Of a DNA stretch of 10,099 nt, positions 7,830 to 10,099 are shown piece after piece. The DNA comes from Rikenella microfusus (GTDB lineage Bacteria > Bacteroidota > Bacteroidia > Bacteroidales > SZUA-534), in the NCBI GenBank assembly GCA_020719105.1, contig DYQV01000070.1:1-10099 (forward strand). Direction: 5' to 3'. The notes under the pieces are model-generated. The model was not told where the DNA came from, did no database searches, and worked only from the letters and a program-made list of their open reading frames with translations. The translations under genes were made by a program, and so were the position numbers. The first letter of the stretch is position 1, and each line of letters begins with the position of its first letter.

Positions 7830-9278
7830 ATGATAAAAAAAACACTGGCTATTTATATCGTAATACTGGGATTTAACTACTCAGTTTTTGGATTTGACAA
7901 CGTTTTCCCGATTCAGATAACCGGCAAAATAACCTGCAGTAAACAAGCAGTAGCCTCTGTTGTAATAAGTGATGGGATTTCAGTTGTGGTAACAGACAAT
8001 AACGGTGCGTATCTTTTGCATTCAAGTTCCGATAGGGAGTTTGTTTTTTATTCACTCCCGTCGGGTTACGAATCCCCAATTGTTGATGGGGTACCGGTTT
8101 TTTATACCGTTATAAATAAACAAAACGAAAAACAACAAATTGATTTTGAACTTATCAAGTCAAACCGGTCGCAAACCCAACATGCGTTTATAGTAGCCGG
8201 CGATCCACAAGTGAGTGATATGGATGATTGTGAGTTGTTGAAATTAGTGATGGCTGACATCCATAAAACTGCCTCCAATTTGTCTGCAAAAATGCCGGTA
8301 CATGCAATTAGCATGGGTGATAACGTGTTTGACAATCTGGAATTATTCGACACATATAAACAGCTTATTGCAACCCCAAAATTGCCCTTTTATCAAGTGG
8401 TTGGGAACCACGATATGGATTATAACCACCGTTCCGATGAATTATCGGCAAAGTCCTATTCTGCAAAATTTGGCCCCGGTCACTATTCCTTCAACAAAGG
8501 CAACCTTCATTATGTGGTTCTGAAGGATGTTTTTTATTATGGTTACTCTTACCGTTACATCGGTTATATCAATGAACAACAATTGACTTGGCTGGAAAAA
8601 GATTTATCGTTAATAAAACCCGGAAGCACTCTTATTTTATCACTTCACATCCCAACTGTCTATGGCGATTCCAAAGAACCCGATAGTTATTCAACCCTTA
8701 TGTCGAATTCCGTAATGAACCGTGAGGCACTTTATAAAATTCTATCACCCTATAATACGCATATTTTGGCCGGACATAGCCACACCCAATGGAATACCAT
8801 CATCACACCCAAACTATTTGAGCATACCCACTCCGCAGTTTGTGCTGCCTGGTGGCAAGGCGAAATTGGTACCGATGGAACGCCCAAGGGTTATACCGTT
8901 TATGAAGTAAATGGCGATAGTATTAGCTGGTATTTTAAAGGAGTGGGTATCGAAAAAGAGGAGCAATTCAAATTGTACCCGGTTGGGTCCGATTTATTAA
9001 ACCCGGATTCCATCATTGCTAATGTATTTAATTACGATGCGGCATGGAAAGTGCAATGGTTCGAAAATGATGTTCTAATGGGCGAAATGGAGCAATACTG
9101 GGGTGAAGATCCTTTGGCAAAATCGACTTATCCCCCCTATTCCAACAAAAAATATAGCTGGCTGGGAATTGGGGATACCCATCACCTTTTTAATGCCAAA
9201 ATAAATGCCCCATCATCCAAAATAACAGTAAAGGTTACCGATAGATTTGGAAATGTAACTACAAAAAACATTTTGTAA
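7830..9278 (+). CDS. Exported calcineurin-like phosphoesterase (MetallophosN / Metallophos / MetallophosC architecture)
   Basis: Predicted metal-dependent phosphomono- or phosphodiesterase of 482 residues; substrate unknown. A signal peptide covers about residues 1-21. Residues about 28-110 form a beta domain resembling carboxypeptidase regulatory-like folds (ITGKITCSKQAVASVVISDG, TDNNGAYLL), typical of MetallophosN. The catalytic domain spans about 117-320 with GDPQ (124-127), GDNVFD (163-168), GNHD (192-195), SLHIP (His273) and GHSH (315-318). Motif I has Gln127 where most relatives have His (DxH); as I recall, a D-P-Q motif I is usual in this Bacteroidota subfamily, so I do not read it as inactivation. 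The C-terminal part, about 330-480 (WWQGEIGTDGTPKGY to DRFGNVTTKN), fits MetallophosC. There is no T9SS tail, so a periplasmic location is likely. It follows the esterase gene by 189 bases in the same direction and ends just before a terminator hairpin. It is not a close copy of the phosphoesterase at 552-3068: the accessory domains and motif I differ. Confidence 0.88.
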   Translation: MIKKTLAIYIVILGFNYSVFGFDNVFPIQITGKITCSKQAVASVVISDGISVVVTDNNGAYLLHSSSDREFVFYSLPSGYESPIVDGVPVFYTVINKQNEKQQIDFELIKSNRSQTQHAFIVAGDPQVSDMDDCELLKLVMADIHKTASNLSAKMPVHAISMGDNVFDNLELFDTYKQLIATPKLPFYQVVGNHDMDYNHRSDELSAKSYSAKFGPGHYSFNKGNLHYVVLKDVFYYGYSYRYIGYINEQQLTWLEKDLSLIKPGSTLILSLHIPTVYGDSKEPDSYSTLMSNSVMNREALYKILSPYNTHILAGHSHTQWNTIITPKLFEHTHSAVCAAWWQGEIGTDGTPKGYTVYEVNGDSISWYFKGVGIEKEEQFKLYPVGSDLLNPDSIIANVFNYDAAWKVQWFENDVLMGEMEQYWGEDPLAKSTYPPYSNKKYSWLGIGDTHHLFNAKINAPSSKITVKVTDRFGNVTTKNIL

Positions 9279-9308
9279 TTGAATATATACCCATTAAAAT
9301 GAATTGCA

Positions 9309-9349
9309 AAATAAACCGGACAGCGAAAAATCGTCATCCGGTTTTATTT
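9309..9349. terminator. Bidirectional hairpin terminator between convergent genes
   Basis: Bases 9309-9320 (AAATAAACCGGA) pair with 9337-9349 (TCCGGTTTTATTT) with one bulged T. An inner stem CGA (9324-9326) with TCG (9331-9333) closes an AAAA loop. The flanking A and T runs supply a T-rich 3' side on both strands. It sits 30 bases after the plus-strand phosphoesterase stop and 20 bases beyond the minus-strand gene's stop, the expected place for a shared terminator. Confidence 0.7.
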
Positions 9350-9369
9350 CATTACAAGATTTTTATAAG

Positions 9370-9924
9370 CTACTTCCAGCTATTTTCAAACACCGTGCGT
9401 TTATTTCCTTTGGCCAGCGATTCGGTAATTTTCACTTCAATGCCTTTACAACCGGAGATTTCAAGGGCCCGTTCAATCCATCCGGCAATCCGGTATTCAA
9501 TCACTTCGCTGGGTTGATCAAACTCGGTCATTATTAGTTTTACTGAGTTGGGGCGTAATTCGGCAGTCTCCATCTTTGAGGGCATATAGTAGGCTGCAAA
9601 TATCCTACTTGCACGGGAAATGATGTGCCCCGGTGATGCAAATTTTACATACAACTTGTATATTCCGTTTAAGGAAATATCGGCACTAAAACGGCCCAAC
9701 TCAAAGGCTCCCTTTTTGTAATCGCCATTAAAGAACATTTCGCCTACTTTTTTTGTAGGCTCCACACCACCAGCCATTAATGGATACCAATTGGCTGCAT
9801 TTACCGATTCAATTATTTTTTTTGATGCTTCAGGCAATGAATTCATCCAATGAGCATATTCCGTTGCGTATTTTTGTCCAACAAATTCGGGTATGCTTTT
9901 AACGGCTGTTCCTTTAATTTCCAT
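9370..9924 (-). CDS. Small uncharacterised protein resembling the DUF2378 / TIGR02265 family
   Basis: A 184-residue protein with no signal peptide or membrane segment, hence probably cytoplasmic. The pattern from memory of the DUF2378/TIGR02265 family (best known from Myxococcus) fits along its length: an opening KGTAVKSIPEF (4-14), NWYPL (45-49), an ELGRFSADISLNGIYKLY segment (75-92), a helix with RASRIFAAYY (104-113), GWIERALEISGC (148-159), and a final strand ending FENSWK. The overall layout also recalls small sensory folds such as V4R and heme-NO-binding domains, but I see no clear heme or cofactor ligand and do not assign a role. The start at 9924 gives a full-length N-terminus (MEIKGTAVKS). 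The gene is convergent to the glycan-related genes and shares only the terminator hairpin with them, so it is likely an independent unit. That it is a real gene is clear; the family name is less sure. Confidence 0.65.
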   Translation of the reverse strand: MEIKGTAVKSIPEFVGQKYATEYAHWMNSLPEASKKIIESVNAANWYPLMAGGVEPTKKVGEMFFNGDYKKGAFELGRFSADISLNGIYKLYVKFASPGHIISRASRIFAAYYMPSKMETAELRPNSVKLIMTEFDQPSEVIEYRIAGWIERALEISGCKGIEVKITESLAKGNKRTVFENSWK

Positions 9925-10015
9925 AATTTCTGATTTTTTGATCGATTATTTCTATTGATTCCATTTTATTCGAAAATAGTGAAAAAAAACAACTTTTTGA
10001 GATTCCTTTTGCAAA

Positions 10016-10076
10016 TTGAGCTTACCTTTAACCCGGATTATTCTTGAATAATCCTGACGATTAAGCTACACCTCAA
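10016..10076. repeat. Nested inverted repeat in gene-free flank
   Basis: The centre is a perfect 9-base inverted repeat with a 2-base spacer (GGATTATTC TT GAATAATCC, 10035-10054). Outside it, AGCTTA (10019-10024) is complementary to TAAGCT (10062-10067), and TTGAG (10016-10020) to CTCAA (10072-10076), so both flanks echo the symmetry. No T run follows on either strand, which argues against a simple terminator. It lies about 90 bases upstream of the minus-strand gene start. The rest of 9925-10099 shows no gene. Confidence 0.5.
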
Positions 10077-10099
10077 TATTGGGAAAATAAAAACTCCCA

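Noticed and set aside
7670..7830. Possible riboswitch or structured leader before the second phosphoesterase gene
   Set aside because: Apart from one AT-rich 10-base inverted repeat there is no conserved-looking stem set or known riboswitch motif.
8302..8523. Plus-strand frame of 73 codons within the second phosphoesterase gene
   Set aside because: Out of frame with a coding region that holds the GDNVFD and GNHD motifs; a frame shadow.
9299..9537. Two plus-strand frames of 72 and 77 codons after the second phosphoesterase
   Set aside because: Both start within the terminator region and run antisense to the minus-strand DUF2378-like gene, whose protein has coherent family features; neither predicted peptide resembles anything.
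1..10099. tRNA, rRNA, CRISPR array, insertion sequence or prophage genes
   Set aside because: No cloverleaf with a T-loop-like GTTCGA motif, no evenly spaced repeats, no transposase or integrase motifs and no rRNA-like sequence seen on either strand.

Overview
This window looks like a piece of a Bacteroidota (Bacteroidetes) chromosome. The DNA is AT-rich. Two gene products end in the type IX secretion (T9SS, type A) C-terminal sorting domain with its QNFPNPF signature, which is characteristic of this phylum. There are no clear Shine-Dalgarno sequences before the starts, and the intergenic regions hold candidate TTTG / TAnnTTTG promoter boxes of the Bacteroidetes kind. The proteins belong to families common in glycan-degrading members of the phylum. 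I cannot name a genus.

Layout: (1) 1-371, the 3' end of a gene for a secreted LamG-type protein with a T9SS tail, closed by a strong hairpin at 444-482. (2) 552-3068, a large multidomain secreted metallophosphoesterase (LamG, purple-acid-phosphatase-like N-terminal domain, calcineurin-like catalytic domain, FN3-like domain, T9SS tail). (3) 3068-5572, a GH36-type alpha-galactosidase whose ATG overlaps the previous stop codon by one base (TAATG). (4) 5658-7640 (or 5622-7640), a SASA-family sialate/carbohydrate O-acetylesterase with an inserted jelly-roll domain. (5) 7830-9278, a second calcineurin-like phosphoesterase with the MetallophosN / Metallophos / MetallophosC architecture. A hairpin at 9309-9349 separates these plus-strand genes from a convergent minus-strand gene (9370-9924), which encodes a small protein resembling the DUF2378/TIGR02265 family. 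Beyond it, 9925-10099 has no gene but carries a nested inverted repeat.

The five plus-strand genes form a co-directional set that reads like part of an accessory glycan-degradation locus. An alpha-galactosidase, an O-acetylesterase and two exported phosphoesterases suggest attack on a polymer or glycoconjugate carrying alpha-galactose, acetyl and possibly phosphate groups. This is inference: no SusC/SusD transporter, sulfatase or regulator is visible here, and the substrate cannot be read from the sequence. The export signals suggest a division of labour. The LamG proteins carry T9SS tails (cell surface or released), whereas the alpha-galactosidase, the esterase and the second phosphoesterase have only Sec signal peptides (probably periplasmic). 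The minus-strand gene appears unrelated to this set.
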